Positions 1 through 11,924 of a DNA stretch of 64,000 nucleotides are shown here, piece after piece (positions within the stretch are counted from its first letter, which is position 1; the number at the start of each line of letters is the position of its first letter). Under the pieces are notes generated by a model. It was not told the DNA's origin. It saw only the letters and a list, made by a program, of their open reading frames with translations, and did no database searches. The position numbers and the translations under genes were made by a program. Origin of the DNA: Varanus komodoensis (taxonomy: Eukaryota > Chordata > Lepidosauria > Squamata > Varanidae); NCBI RefSeq assembly GCF_004798865.1, contig NW_025336481.1, positions 17,516,934-17,580,933 of the forward strand, in the 5' to 3' direction.

Positions 1-164
1 CTGCACATGGGCAGGGAATCAGGGTGCGCTTAGCAAAGGGCACAAAATGGGCCCAGCCTCTCCCTGATCTGAATGTGATCGGTCCTCAAAATCTGCTATT
101 CATCTTTCTGCCTTACAGCAATTTAGTTTTTATTATAATATTTATAGCCTGGCTTTTTCCAGAA

Positions 165-352
165 AGAAACCCGAGAAAACTGACATACGCCTTGCCCTCT
201 CCCTTGCTTTATCCTCCCAACAACCCTGTGAGGTGGGTTCACCTGAGAGTCACAGACTAGCCTAAAGTCACCCAGTGAGCCTCATGGCTAAGCAGCAACT
301 AGAACTTGGATCTCCGCAATCCCAGTGCAACGTTTTCACCACTATGCCACAA
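165..352 (-). mobile_element. tRNA-derived SINE (MIR/CORE-like), minus orientation
   Basis: Contains the conserved block CAACCCTGTGAGGTGGGTTC, then the AAAGTCACCCAGTGAGC core, and ends in a degraded tRNA-like promoter seen as TTTTCACCACTATGCC (reverse of GGCATAGTGGTGAAAA). Same family as copies at 5,345, 14,868, 18,662, 34,905, 39,482 and others in this window. Confidence 0.75.
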
Positions 353-1189
353 TTTAGCTTCTTTTTTATGATGTTATAAAGCTCACATTGGCGTGTGTAT
401 ATTCCATTCTCTTGACTTCATTAATAATTAGATTATTAAAAGGGGCTAGCTCAGATGCAAATTCAAGCCTTGCAATGTTGTTGGCGGCTCTTTTTAAAGG
501 GAAAGAAATGTGCCCTTGGCCATCCTTATTTTAAACAGCAGAACTTATGAATCTTAACTAAATATTGTCATGTTGGGGATTAATATACAATTATGCAAAA
601 CCACTCTAATATTTCTGATGAAAATTAGATTCCATTGCCGCTGCTCTAATCAGTGATGACATTTTTAAAAAAGACTCATGACCTAAGATTTCTGTTGCTA
701 TGGTGATAAGTCTGCTAAACAGGAAGGAGCTAAAGGGAGGTACGTGTGTGTCTGTGTATCACCTGGGGTGCAGGTGCTGGCTGGCTGCCAGGATATCCTA
801 GCACGGGGCTCTCTCCTCTGCACATGAGCCTATGACACGCAACACGCCGTCCCACCCTGGCAATACGCCACAGGCGCTTTGCGGGCACTTTGCCCACTCC
901 CGCCCTCCCCTTCCTCCTTTTCCTCCTTTTCCTCCCAGGCAGTTCCCAGGGGACACCACAAAGAGGCACAAGCTCCCTTCTCTGGCAGTCCTGATCGTGA
1001 GCTGATTCCAGCTCACCGTGGCGGTCAAGGAGCCCCTGCAGGGAATATGCGGCTCATGCCCCGACAAGCAATAGGGTCCATTTCCAGCCACAGCTGGGAC
1101 ATGTAGAGGGTCCCTACCACTCCCTGGCACAGGGCAGTCTTCTGCATGTTGGTCCCACCAAGGCTGGAAATTGACTTCTGTGCACTTCA
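353..1189. other. Intergenic stretch, nothing recognised
   Basis: AT-rich up to about 720, then a GC-richer part (730-1,190) with short open frames on both strands that resemble no family I know. No repeat ends or splice-bounded exon could be supported. Confidence 0.4.
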
Positions 1190-1570
1190 GGACATGAGAA
1201 CATGAGAGGAGCCCTGCTGGGTCAGAGTGAGGGTCCACCCAGTCCAGCGTTCTCCTTGCACAGTGGCCGGCCAGCTGTCCACAGGATCTCACAAGCAGGA
1301 TTTGAGGGCAACAGCCCCTTCCTGCCCAAGGCCCCCAGATCCTGGAGGTGGCATACAGGTATCAGGACTAGCAGCCATCAATAGCTGTATCCTCCCTGAA
1401 TTCCTCTAATCCCCTTTTAAATCCATCACTGCATCCTGTGGAGGTTAATTCCATAATTTAACCATGCTCTGCGTCAAGAAGCATCTCCTTTTATCTGTCT
1501 GAATCTCCCACCAATTAGTTTCTTGGAATGACCCCAGTTTCTAGTATTACAGGAGAGAAAGAAAAATGCA
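1190..1570 (-). mobile_element. CR1 LINE 3' end, minus orientation
   Basis: Read on the plus strand it is the antisense of the squamate CR1 tail: GGAGCCCTGCTGGGTCAGAG, then ATCAGGACTAGCAGCCATCA, then AATTCCATAATTTAACCATG and a degenerate GAAGCATCTCCTTTT block. 5'-truncated and diverged; the same landmarks recur at 10,885 and 19,150. Confidence 0.8.
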
Positions 1571-2797
1571 CAAGCCCTGTTTGCACTACAAGGACAAAGC
1601 AAGTAGTATCTTAAATTAAAAAAACAGAGGGATGGAGGGAGGCGCTTCTTTGTCCCTGTGACACAAACAGGGCTCATGCCGGAAATACAGAGGGGAGAAT
1701 AGGGAAACTGGTCGGGCATCCCTGCCTCTTGCTGCCTCAGAGCTGCCGCCTTAAGCACAACGTCAGCAGGCAAGTTGCTGCCTCCCACCTGCTGCCCAGG
1801 GCATCTACCCTGAGCTTGGGGCAACATCTTGGAATGGGTTTCTACCCGTGGATGGAGAGTTCTGCTCTCAAGCCACCAAGGACATCTGAGAGCCACTCCG
1901 TGACACAGGACATGTGCCGCCTCTGCAAGCAAAGTAGGCATTCCTTCTGGCAACTTGAGAAGTCTTCCAGCAGTAGCTCCAAGTGCTGCTTGGCCAGTTT
2001 GGAGGCTGCTGGCGGCAGGGTCCATCTGGCAGCTGCTTGTCAAGAAAAAAAAAAGGTATTTCTGCCAGTTTTGCCAACAGTTCACTAGCTGTTTGATCTC
2101 ACCCATGGTGGGTAATAGCATTTGGGTTCAGAGGACACAACGAGCCTAGAACAACCCGTGTTCTAACAGTGGGTTTTCTGGAAAAAACCAACCTACTTTA
2201 GGTGACCTCAGCTTTGTTCTCATGAAATGACAACCCAGCTTCAATAGCAAACCATGGTGGGTTGATGTGTTTTCCAAACCAGCTCAATAGAAAACATCAT
2301 TTGCCATGGCTGAAATAATCCACTTTAATCAGCAGCTTCTTTAATTGTTATGCAATTGTAACTCCATTGGTAAGAGATGCTCAGTACAGACACCTTCACC
2401 AGAAAGGCATCCACTTGAGGAGAACGGGACCGTGTTGATGGAGGTGCATGGATGGAAGGGAGCTCACAGATGATCAACATGTGTACAGTTTGAGTTGGAT
2501 GACTGAGGCCTAGTCCAGATAATTTGCAGGCAGCAGTCCCTTTCTGATTTCAGTCTACAGTGCCACAGAAGAGGTGAAAGCTAAAGCCCAAGAGCACTCG
2601 TGTTCTCAAACTGAACTTCATGAGTTTCTGTCACCCGCTATTCATGGATGGTAGCTTTCAGAAGAAGAGAGTCTCTGTATCCTTGGATACTCTTCACACA
2701 ATGATAAACACTGGAAAATGAGGGCTCTCAAATGCATGGAGAGCCTTCACAGATGCAGGAAGCTCTTCTGTTTAAAAAGACACACTCCACAAGTAGT
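1571..2797. other. Intergenic stretch, no supported feature
   Basis: The longest open frame here (1,474-2,121, minus, 215 codons) begins inside the CR1 relic and shows no domain or codon signature, so it is treated as chance. About 2,210-2,290 has AACCCA/TGGTTT-type words like the MITE at 17.2 kb, too degraded to call. Confidence 0.4.
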
Positions 2798-2905
2798 TTT
2801 TGTTAAGTGACAGCAAGTTACGGCAACCCTATGAACAAGCACATTCCAAAATGTCCTGTCCTTGACAGCCTTGCTCAGCTCTTGTAAACTCTTGTTCAGC
2901 CTTGC
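2798..2905 (-). mobile_element. RTE (BovB-like) LINE 3' fragment, minus orientation
   Basis: Short stretch with GTTACGGCAACCCTATGAA and the following CATTCCAAAATGTCCTGTCC, the antisense of the RTE 3' end (compare GGGTTGCCATAAGTC near 24,787). Only the last roughly 100 bp survives. Confidence 0.6.
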
Positions 2906-3296
2906 AAATGAATGAATTGAAGGTGATATAAACACCCAAGTGGGCTAGAGCGCTCCCTCTCCTAAGGAATTAACCTGAATAGGGCCTGAATCACAAGATG
3001 CCATGTTGCTTTTGCCTCAGCAGAATAGCATGGCCCCCTTTGTGGAAAGTGGATCCAGTCTGAAATATGTTTCCTTTGGCACGTTTGGTGATCTGCATAC
3101 ATTTTCCATGGGAGAGTTTTATTTTTCATATTTATTTCACTGAATAAATATAACTACGTCTTTCTGTGTGTTTCTTTGTCTCCCTGCTGTACCAAATGTG
3201 ATTTTCTGATGTTTGTGTTTGCTGTTATATACCTCATCAGTACTGAGAAACTATTCTAATGAAAGTGGATGGAGGGGGGTGTATGCGTGCATGCAA

Positions 3297-3342
3297 GATT
3301 GAGATTGAGATTGAGATTGAGATTGAGATTGAGAGAGATTGA
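3297..3342. repeat. (GATTGA)n microsatellite
   Basis: About six to seven uninterrupted 6-bp units, then one shortened unit. An unusual hexanucleotide period. Confidence 0.95.
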
Positions 3343-3486
3343 ATACAGCTAGCAGCTGGAAAAAATAAATGGCAACTTTCATATACTTCTATTGGGATTT
3401 CTTTCTGAGAAAACCACCCGTAAATAAACAACTGACCCTCAAAAGGGGACCATTCTATGCATCAGAAATGGATGCTCCCTGTGTGA

Positions 3487-3509
3487 TTTTTTTTTTTTTT
3501 TTTTTTTTT
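3487..3509. repeat. Poly(T) tract
   Basis: A run of 23 T. It may be the poly(A) tail of a minus-strand retroposon, but no source element is recognisable beside it. Confidence 0.9.
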
Positions 3510-4849
3510 GCCCAGGAGAAGTAAGTAGTGAAGGATTGCACAGCAAGCTGGGCTGGGGGTTAAAAACTAGTTATGAAATTTGTTTGAAAAGGCAAAGTAG
3601 GGAGATTACTCTAGAAGCATCCACATGTTCTCAAATGACTTGCACGAAACTGCTGCCACAGCCTAATTGGAGAAAGCTGGTCCAGCAGCTAATTCCCCAT
3701 AAGGCTGGAAAGCCAGTGCCTGGTTATCAATGTACCAAGGGCCACCTGTTCATCCAACAGCTATTTCATCTTTACATTATAGATCACATGTATGATAGAA
3801 TAGTTGAACAGTGAGCAGCCCAGTGTGATCCTCCCATCCACCCCAACACTTCATTTGCTGCAGTGTCATTTCCCGAATTCTATTCTCCTGTTCTTTGGAC
3901 AGTCTTCAGAAACGAAGCTACATGGATTGCTATAATTCCCCATTAGGACTATTCTGTCACGGTAGCACATTCTTCCCAATCTCTCCAGCCACACTCTCTC
4001 TTTGATTAGTTTTGCTCACACCACCCTTTTGCTCACTATATACCAAGCAATGTTCCTTCCTCTTGAGTTTGTTTTTAGAAAAATATTTAGTGCTTACTGT
4101 TAAAGCTTTTGCACATGTTTGAACTCTTTTGGTTCTGAGACAGTATGGTGTGCCACCCTTGGCAATTGCCTTGACTCTGGTTCCACGAGCAGGCAGAATG
4201 AGGAAGGCCAGGCAGGAATGCCCTCAGGATCACTACCGCCTGGGCTCTTTCCCCAAGTGTGGGGAGGTATGAAGTCCCACAAAGAATGCCAGACTGCAGG
4301 TCCTCTTTAGCCCTAGCCAATATTACTAATGGTAAGGCACGGGGAGAGTTACAGTCTGGCAACATCATATTCCTGCTTTCATATTCCTGCTCTGTGGCCA
4401 CAATCCAATTCAGATTTGGACATACACCATAAATGTATTGATTTCATTTAAGGTTCATTGATTTAGTCCATCCTTTCTCCAAGTAGTTTATGGGGTTCTA
4501 CATGGTTTCCCTCAGTGCTTTATGCTTTGGGTCAGAGGGTTGAAGGGCTACAGTGCTCCCCTGGGAAACCTCGGGGTGCCCCACCCAGCCCCACTGGAGA
4601 CGACTTGCCACCTCCTGCAGTGGCAGCTCTGCCACAACTCCAGCAAGGGGTGGGGGCAAGTGCCGGGTTGCCTTCATGACAGCAGTTTACTTGCTGGTGG
4701 GGAGCTCAATTTTGCTGAGAAACAAGGCGCGCACTTTCTGCTTGTCTTGTGTCCCAGCAGAATTGCTGTGACACAGAGGCAGCAAGTTCTGTGGTGATGG
4801 TTTGATGGGATACTAGTGGTGAAAATTGGGGTGCACAAACAGCTTTGGT

Positions 4850-4890
4850 GGGACACTTGAGATCCGTAGACCATGAACTGCCCACCCCTG
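4850..4890. mobile_element. Possible hAT-type terminal end
   Basis: Ends in CATGAACTGCCCACCCCTG, whose reverse complement CAGGGGTGGGCAGTTCATG looks like a hAT terminus. No matching left end or 8-bp duplication was found upstream, so the element is incomplete or the match is chance. Confidence 0.35.
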
Positions 4891-5344
4891 TCCTAGAAGT
4901 TTCTGAATAGCTATCCGCTGGTTTTCCAGCTGGTTTTCTTGATGCATGCTTTAAAAACAGCTCATTTAAAAATAGATAAACAAACAAGTGTGCATGCAAT
5001 TAGTGGGGTGGTAAAAATATCTTAAAGCAGGTATGGGAACTCTGAAATTGGTGGTGCCCTCAGGGCAGTGTTCCTGGGCTGCTATCCAGGGTTGCCCAAA
5101 AACAGCAAGGCTGACTTACTACATGTGGAAGTAAGTAAAGTAATACTCTTTATTTTCTAATGGGAGGTCAAAATATCATCAAGTTCAGAGTGTAAAACTG
5201 ATTGAACCACATTGCTTGATGTGCCTTTAACAGCTGACACCCTACAAGGTTAAAAATAACACAAACTGCTTGAGTTGCCTAAAGTTGCATAAACAGTTTC
5301 ACTCCACTGATTTTTTTTAAAAGAATGAGGTGCAGTTCTAGGTA

Positions 5345-5535
5345 TGATGGAGAGCCACTGTGATATAGTGCTTAAGACTGGGTCTCCAGAGGTCCAGACC
5401 CTAGTCCCCACTGAGTCACGCAGCTGACTGGGTGATTTTGGGCCATTCACAGACTCTCAGGCTAACCTACCTCACAGGGTTGTTGTTGTAACAATAAAAT
5501 GGAAAGCACAAGAACCAAGTAAGCCACCTTGCTAG
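5345..5535 (+). mobile_element. tRNA-derived SINE (MIR/CORE-like)
   Basis: Starts with the tRNA-like head GAGAGCCACTGTGATATAGT, has the GGTGATTTTGGGCCATTCAC core and CTAACCTACCTCACAGGGTT block, and ends with the AAAATGGAAAGCACAAGAAC tail. Full length, moderately diverged. Confidence 0.8.
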
Positions 5536-5576
5536 CAAGAGTACCCTACAACAACAGGGTACAAATGCAATGTTAT

Positions 5577-5662
5577 AATACTTACTTACTGGAGAGTAAA
5601 TCCCACTGGAACCAGAGGAGTTTATTTCTTCTCTGAGTGAATTACATAAGATTGTGTTTTAA
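5577..5662. repeat. Short near-palindromic dispersed repeat
   Basis: Contains ACTTACTGGAGAGTAAATCCCACTGG-like words split as ACTTACTGGAGAGTAA and ATCCCACTGGAACC, then TAAGATTGTG. Same approximately 85-bp family as at 14,255, 16,705, 35,186, 54,497 and 61,440, whose core forms a GTAAGTCCCATTGA hairpin. Confidence 0.5.
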
Positions 5663-6454
5663 GGGACTTTGAGAAAAGCCAAAGAGAAATGGTAGGAACA
5701 AAGGCCAGAACAATGAACTCCATAAAATGCTTCTCCAAGCAAATGTGTAAAAGTAGATAGTGCTATTTGATGAGGAAACATCACGGAAAATAAAAACGGT
5801 GGAGTGCTAGTCAGAACAAGATGTGGGAAGAGGTGCAGAATGCACCTGCTGTTTGCAGAAAGATGGCCATTTCACACTTTATGTGGCACCAAACCCACCC
5901 TCAATAAAGAGCTAAAGCCAGTCCTGTCTCCCTGCCAAGCATATGGTATGGTGGCAATGTGTTTGCAAGCCCAGGCTTGTTATATTCACACTTTTCATTT
6001 TTCAGCATATATTTGAAACATACCATGAGCATGCTTTGAGAATCCAGCAAGGGGTGGGGAAGCTGCTAGAGACAGAGCAGAGAAATGGCAAGCAACGAAC
6101 AGATTAGGTGCACACAGCCTGCAGCTTCTCTGCTCTCAATTCCCGTCTTCCAGAGCTGCTGCTCATTTTTAATTTTCTTTTGTTAAAAAAAGAGATTAGG
6201 AAACTAAGTTTCGCACATTAACATTTAACAGTACTGAGTTCCTGAGTTCTGCCCCCACCCTCAAAAGTTGTTCCTTTGACTCCCAACAGCAGTGGACTAG
6301 AGGCTGAATCTTACTAGCTTCTGCAGATATAGATATACCTCTGACCACAGGAAGTGTTCATTATTATTTTACCTTGTAAATATGATATTACACAAACTGG
6401 GTATCGGTTCACCTGTGTTCCATCATTGCTCCAAATAGCTCAAGCACAGAGCCC

Positions 6455-6592
6455 CTTCTCCCTTTACTTTAATCTTCTCAGCTACCCCCATGAAGTAGGT
6501 TAGGCTGAGAGAGAAAGCAGCTAGCCCAAAGTCACCCACCAAGCTGGCCCAAGGTCACTCCATTTTTCTCTGTCTCCCATACTATTAGCGCC
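6455..6592 (-). mobile_element. Degraded tRNA-derived SINE, minus orientation
   Basis: Retains ATGAAGTAGGTTAGGCTGAG and CCCAAAGTCACCCACCAAGC, the core of the MIR/CORE-like SINE. It abuts a CR1 end at 6,593. Confidence 0.6.
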
Positions 6593-6770
6593 CAAGGTCG
6601 TCCATGAAACTAAGTGGCGGGAAACTTGAGACAGATCAACTACTGGATTCACTGCCACAAGATGTTGTGATGGCAATCAACTTGAATGGCTTCCACAGCT
6701 GATTAGACAAAATCATGGGAAGAAATTAATCAATAGCTAGATACTAATAAATAATAGCCTTATAAATAAT
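6593..6770 (+). mobile_element. CR1 LINE 3' end, plus orientation
   Basis: Sense copy of the CR1 tail: GATTCACTGCCACAAGATGT, GGCAATCAACTTGAATGGCT, TTAGACAAAATCATGG and ATCAATAGCTAGATAC. These match, in reverse, the antisense copies at 1,190 and 10,885. Confidence 0.75.
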
Positions 6771-7811
6771 AAATGTATGGCTACATACTATCACAAAGTG
6801 TATATTAACTCTGCAGTGTCATGCAATGACATGGGCTCATTGAGCAGATCCGCACAGCATGGCAAGAAGCCACAGTGGGCTGGTTGTTTGCAGAACAAAC
6901 CGCAATCCATCCAACAGATGTTGTGGCCCATTGTGGGTTGCTCTCCCTCATCGTCCCCTTCTGTCTTCCAGACTGTATCCCGGGGGCACTGTGGCTCAAA
7001 CCATGGTGTTTCCTTTTCCCATCATAACCGCAAGCCGCAATTTTTTGGATTATCAGGTTTTTTTTTCCCCATTCCCCATTTCTCCACCACAGAACACCTT
7101 TCGCAGTCTCCAGTCTGACAGCCAATGGCAGCCCCTCCAAAGTGCTGATGCAGTGACTGCTGTCACACATTAGCCACCCCCTTTTTCACCCCTAACATGT
7201 GCAATTTTTTCCTGAATTTTTAAATCCTTTCTTTTTAGCTGGATCTGTGCAGGTGCAGATGTGAGCACTTCCACAGGTCTGAAATAGGAAGCCGTGGGCA
7301 TTGTCTTGGGGGTTTAATTTCTGTCAAAGTGCAGCAGGTACCAAGAATGGACATTGACCCAAGAAATAATAGTTCCATCCTATCTCATTTTTCATTAATT
7401 TACAATTTAAAAATATGTGCAAAATTCACATCTTATTATATGAATATTTACATATTTTTCTGAGATATAGTTTATACACATTCAGCCATTTATTAATAAA
7501 TTAATAAATAAACTGAGGTACGTAAATGCACCTCTGTGACACATTTTATCTCAAAATATATATTTTAGATACATTTTCTTCCACAAATCCATAGTTTTAT
7601 TTATTTTGATCTATTTTTGGAGTGAAGTACTCCATCAGAATATCTGGGAAGTGCAAAAGGTCATGGGTAATTCAGAGAGCATATTCTTCTATGTAAATAT
7701 AATTTACATAATATAAATCAGGACAGTTTATCTTGGAATTTTAAAAATTGCTCAGACTCTGTCTCTACTTCCTGGTTCATCTAACCCCAGTCAAAAAGTT
7801 GATTTTATTCC

Positions 7812-8100
7812 ATGATTTATTATTCACATTTATATATTGCTTTCCACAGAGGTATCAAAGCACTGAACATAAAATATAATGGCATAACACAACAATAAAT
7901 ATAACAGTAGAAACAGCACAATATAAACTATTCTGTAATAAAACCACCCAAACCATTGGTCATACATCTGCAAAAAGATGAATTTTAAGAAAACATCTCA
8001 GCATCGGAACATCAGGACCTGTCAAACACCAATGGGTAACCAGTTCTGGAGTGTGCCTCTTAGCAAGGGTGTGACTCTCTGCTGGAAAGAGGCCTCAGCA
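7812..8100 (-). mobile_element. L2-like LINE 3' end, minus orientation
   Basis: Begins with the antisense tail TTTATATATTGCTTTCCACA and continues AAGCACTGAACATAAAATA. The 7,978-8,080 part (TTTTAAGAAAACATCTCAGC) resembles the region before the L2 tail. Boundaries are approximate. Confidence 0.5.
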
Positions 8101-8345
8101 GCCTCGCTGCTCAATTCTGCACCGGCCCCACACAGAGCATCCAGAGTATCCAGTGGCAATAATCCAGGCTGGGGGTCGCCAGTGCCAGTCCCACAGCAGC
8201 CAAGCTATCAGAGCTCAGAGCAGTGGGAGTGGGCGTACCACCGAAAGCCGGTCGAAGGACCCTCTCGCTACGAAAACCACCTCGGCCTCAAGCAGCACAA
8301 GGGCGACAGCACTTGCTCTTGCTGTGCTTGTGCTTTGTGCACTTG
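8101..8345. other. GC-rich segment of unknown origin
   Basis: A GC-rich block with several CpG in AT-rich surroundings, including GTACCACCGAAAGCCGGTCG. It belongs to an open frame of 178 codons (7,978-8,514, plus) that shows no recognisable domain and begins in L2-like sequence. It could be an inner part of an unrecognised mobile element. Confidence 0.35.
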
Positions 8346-10884
8346 CCTAACCCTGCATAGTTATCAGTGTCTCTCAAAAGATTCAGGGACGGGAATTCAC
8401 AATGAAATAGCAAAGGAAGTATATTTTGTTGTAAAACCAGATATGTTAGAAGCTATAATATGCAATCATGTTGTTCTATTGAAGGTTTTTAAAAAGGAGT
8501 GGGAAAGGATGTAGGTGGAGACCAATCCACACCCACATATTTGTTAATACTAAAATGCATAACCTGCCTTAAAGCATCTAACATTCCAAGAATGATCAAA
8601 TCTAGCCATATAACACTCACAAATGTCAGTAACACATCTGGATCCATCTGCATGACAGAGTTTATTCATGAGCTTGCCACATTCATATATGAGGTCTATT
8701 TTTACAACAAAACATATGCAAGGGAAAAGGAATTCTCCTCTCTCTCGGTCTTGTCATCACTCATTTCATGGACTTTTCTCCCCAGTCTGTCTGGCTTGCA
8801 AGGTTGCCAATGCAGTAAAGATGGGCTGGGCATGAAGTGCCTGCAGCAACAGACTCTGCAGAAGAGGAAGGGGGCAAAGGCTGCTCTTCTCTCACCCCGA
8901 CACCTTTTGCTGCAAAACTGAGACCCCACCCCGGTGACACGCATCAACATGAACAACAAATGTGACTGTTCCTGTCACATCTAGTTTGGCCTAGACTGTC
9001 TGGGGAAAAACATACTGGAATTGTATGATCACAAATGACATCTTCTCTCACAGTAGATTTCTTGCTAGATTGTGAGGAAAACATGCCCTTGGCAACATAC
9101 ATCCTTCATCGCAGAAGAGATAGCAAGAGTTCAGGTTTCCCAAGTGAACTGTGCTTTCAGCTCTCCTGATTGTGGCTGTTGAGATGTAGTGTGGAGGAAA
9201 GGGCAATTTGTTCTGGAGACCCAATCTGTGGCTCCCCTTTGCAGTGAAAGGGTGTCAGTTGCTGGGGGGGGGGGGGGGCATCTCCAGTCCCAGCGCTAAT
9301 AAGACATACCCTGAGAGAAAGCAAAAATATCCAATTTTGTTTTGTTGTTCTTGATTGTAAGTTTGCACTGAGACCTGCTAAAGCAGAGGCAGGTCATGCA
9401 GAAGTGCAGACTGTGGATTCAGTTCTGTCGTTCCCCCCCCCCCGCCCTTTTTACACTCTGTATATGCAAGTATACCTCTCTTCTTTGCTTAGTAATGCAA
9501 GGCATGCTTGTATCAACATGGTTCCCAAGGGCCTTTTTCTCAGGTTCTTTCCTTTCTTTCTTTTCCTTCTTAAGGATTGAGTTCTTGGCCATTAGATCCA
9601 TACCAATGCTAACCCTGATCCAGTATCAGTCATGCGTATACCTTTGCCCCCATTAAGGACTGAGCGGGTTGAAGCAGGAAGGATGAATGCACTGTTGTAA
9701 GCAACTTTCCTTTAAAACAGGGTTAGCTGTAAATTCTAGCCCTGGCCTTGCCCTACAGGAGGATGCACAGAAAGAGCTGAAGGGTGGAATCACTCTGAAG
9801 CTCCTGAAGTGGCATAGGAGAAGTGTAATTACATTCAGAATGAATCATTCAGCCATGTAAAGGCATATGCCACATAAGAAAAGCCAGATAAAGATGAGTA
9901 CAGGCCCTATAAAAATTTGTCACATTATGCAATCTCATTCAGTGTTTGAAGCATGCCATTTTATAGAATATGGGAAATAGCTTTCTAAAACGTAACACTC
10001 ACTTATTTCCATTAAGCAGTTGAAAATAATGATCTTATGTGAATAGTGATGCTTACAAAGACTAAAACCGAATACACATACCTGCTTCATGTAAACATAA
10101 CTAATCAATGAAAAAGAAAGAGAAAAAAACCAAACCTTTGCCTACTGCTATCTAAATAACACAAGAAAGAATAAGTGTCAATCCATGCTATTTTGTGATT
10201 AGTATAATAAATCACATTGTATTTATTCAGAATTTATTAAATAGGTAATACATTTCCCAACCACTTTTGGGAAGCATTTATATAATTTGGATTAAACAAA
10301 GCAATTTGTCCAGTATACAAGAAAACACTGAAAACTATGAAACACATTCCTGCAAAAATTATGATTGGCCCCACTGTCTGGATCTTTTCCATTTAGCTTT
10401 TTAAACATGAAGTTTTTAATGCTTTACTGCTTTACTGTTTTTAATTTTTATAGATGCATGCATCTATATGCATCACCTTGAAGTTTTTAAGCAGATACAG
10501 CAGTATATGAGTGTCAATTAATATACTTACCATTACCACAGCAGGTTAGACTAAAATACTAACTCACAAAATACACAAATTACAATAAATCTGTCAGGTA
10601 TGAAACTGGTGTTCTACAAGCCAAGAAGCTTTAATGTGGATTCCTATGCTTGTTTGATACAATCGAGGTGGCCATAGGAAAGTTCAGAGGTCTTTCTGAC
10701 CTCAAGAAAGCATTTCTAACACAGAACTAGGGCTCCTTCTGTGCTGGCTGAGATTCCAAGGTTACCAGTGCAACTTTGGTGCTGGCACAGGAGTGGTCTT
10801 CCAGGGGGCAGAGAGGGGAAAACAAGACTCCACTGGGATATGAGGAATTCTAGTGCCACCTTAGCCTTGCCTCCTCATGAGCAG
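8346..10884. other. Intergenic stretch, no supported feature
   Basis: Apart from the G run at 9,264 and a C run near 9,433, nothing with recognisable ends, domains or splice signals. 9,900-10,600 is strongly AT-rich. Confidence 0.4.
9264..9278. repeat. Poly(G) run
   Basis: Fifteen consecutive G; the length could be affected by assembly. Confidence 0.85.
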
Positions 10885-11164
10885 AGGAAGAGCTGTGCTG
10901 CATCCAAAGAGCAAGACCTGAGAGCAATGACACCTCCCTAACCCAAATTTCCCAGCAACTGCTGCACACAGGCATACTGTTCCTGAAGCTGGAGGTAGCG
11001 TACAGCCATCAGGACTAGCAGCCATCGATAGCCTTCTCTTCCATGAATTTGTCCAATCCTCTGTTTAAAGCTATCCAAATTGGTGGCCATCATACATCTT
11101 ACAGAATTAAATTCCATAGTTTAACTATGTATGGCCCAAAGAAGTATTTCCTTTCCTCTGTCCT
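10885..11164 (-). mobile_element. CR1 LINE 3' end, minus orientation (first part)
   Basis: Antisense CR1 landmarks: ATCAGGACTAGCAGCCATCG, ATGAATTTGTCCAATCCTCT, AATTCCATAGTTTAACTATG, GAAGTATTTCCTTTCC. The CR1 alignment breaks off near 11,164 and resumes at about 11,925, so the CR1 was interrupted by a later insertion. Confidence 0.85.
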
Positions 11165-11919
11165 GTCAGTCACTGTCACAATGTGATTCCAAGTGTTGGG
11201 AAAATTTGGATAACTCCTGTCTGAAAAGCATTACTTCTTGTGCTTTTTTTGCATTGTGGGATCAAATCCTGTCTTCCTTCTCAAAACCAAGCTGTCACCG
11301 TTTAAAATGGCATTCCCCCGCTCCTTTCTCTCATCTTTAGCTGTAAGCTACAGTAGACAGGCCATTCAGTCCAAATATACATTGTAAATAGTCATTGTTG
11401 GAATTCAGTTTACAAGGAAGTATCTTTTGATAGCCCAGAGGCTCCATGTGCCCTGGCCAATTCAGAATGTCTAGAGTCTAGATAAGAGTCTTGAGCTTAT
11501 CATGCATAGTTTCTCAGTAGCTTGAATTTACCTGTCTAAGCAGACTTGGAGATGGGTTCAACCTACTGAACTAAAGTGTCAATACATGCAATTAGAAATA
11601 TTGTAATCTCATTGTTACTGTGTGACTGACTGACATTTCTTTATCTGTTCTGTATGTGATGACCTCAGAATCTTATTGTAATCTCTGCATTCTGTTATCA
11701 ATTGCCCTGTACCTGTGTGCCTATAAATGCCCTGTAATGGTGTTGAAGCTTGGCAGCAGAGTTCACCTCTGCCTGCCCAGTAATGCATGCATTATCGTGA
11801 GAGTACCACGGGAACCTTGGGGTAAATACAATAAAGCCTCAGATGGTCTGGATGCTTGGTCTTTCCCACAAACCCGAGTTTATTCCCTCTTCTCAAATTG
11901 AGATTCCAGGATTCTGACA
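11165..11919 (+). mobile_element. Probable solo LTR of an endogenous retrovirus (fossil)
   Basis: An approximately 750-bp block interrupting a CR1. It starts near TGTCAG and ends CTGACA, has TATAAA at 11,722 and AATAAA at 11,830 about 110 bp further on, then a short downstream part, the usual order of U3, R and U5. No internal retroviral region is attached, so it is a solo LTR if correct. Target duplication could not be resolved. Younger than the CR1 it sits in; family not assigned. Confidence 0.45.
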
Positions 11920-11924
11920 CAGGT

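Larger units (their letters stand above)
2906..5344. other. Intergenic stretch, mostly unassigned
   Basis: Apart from the hexanucleotide repeat, the poly(T) tract and the possible hAT end at 4,850-4,890, no repeat family, exon or RNA gene was recognised. Confidence 0.4.

Noticed and set aside
1474-2121. 215-codon minus-strand open frame
   Set aside because: Starts in CR1 3' sequence, has no domain, is overlapped by frames in other phases and lacks splice context.
7978-8514. 178-codon plus-strand open frame
   Set aside because: Begins in L2-like repeat and runs through a GC-rich block where stops are rare; no domain recognised.
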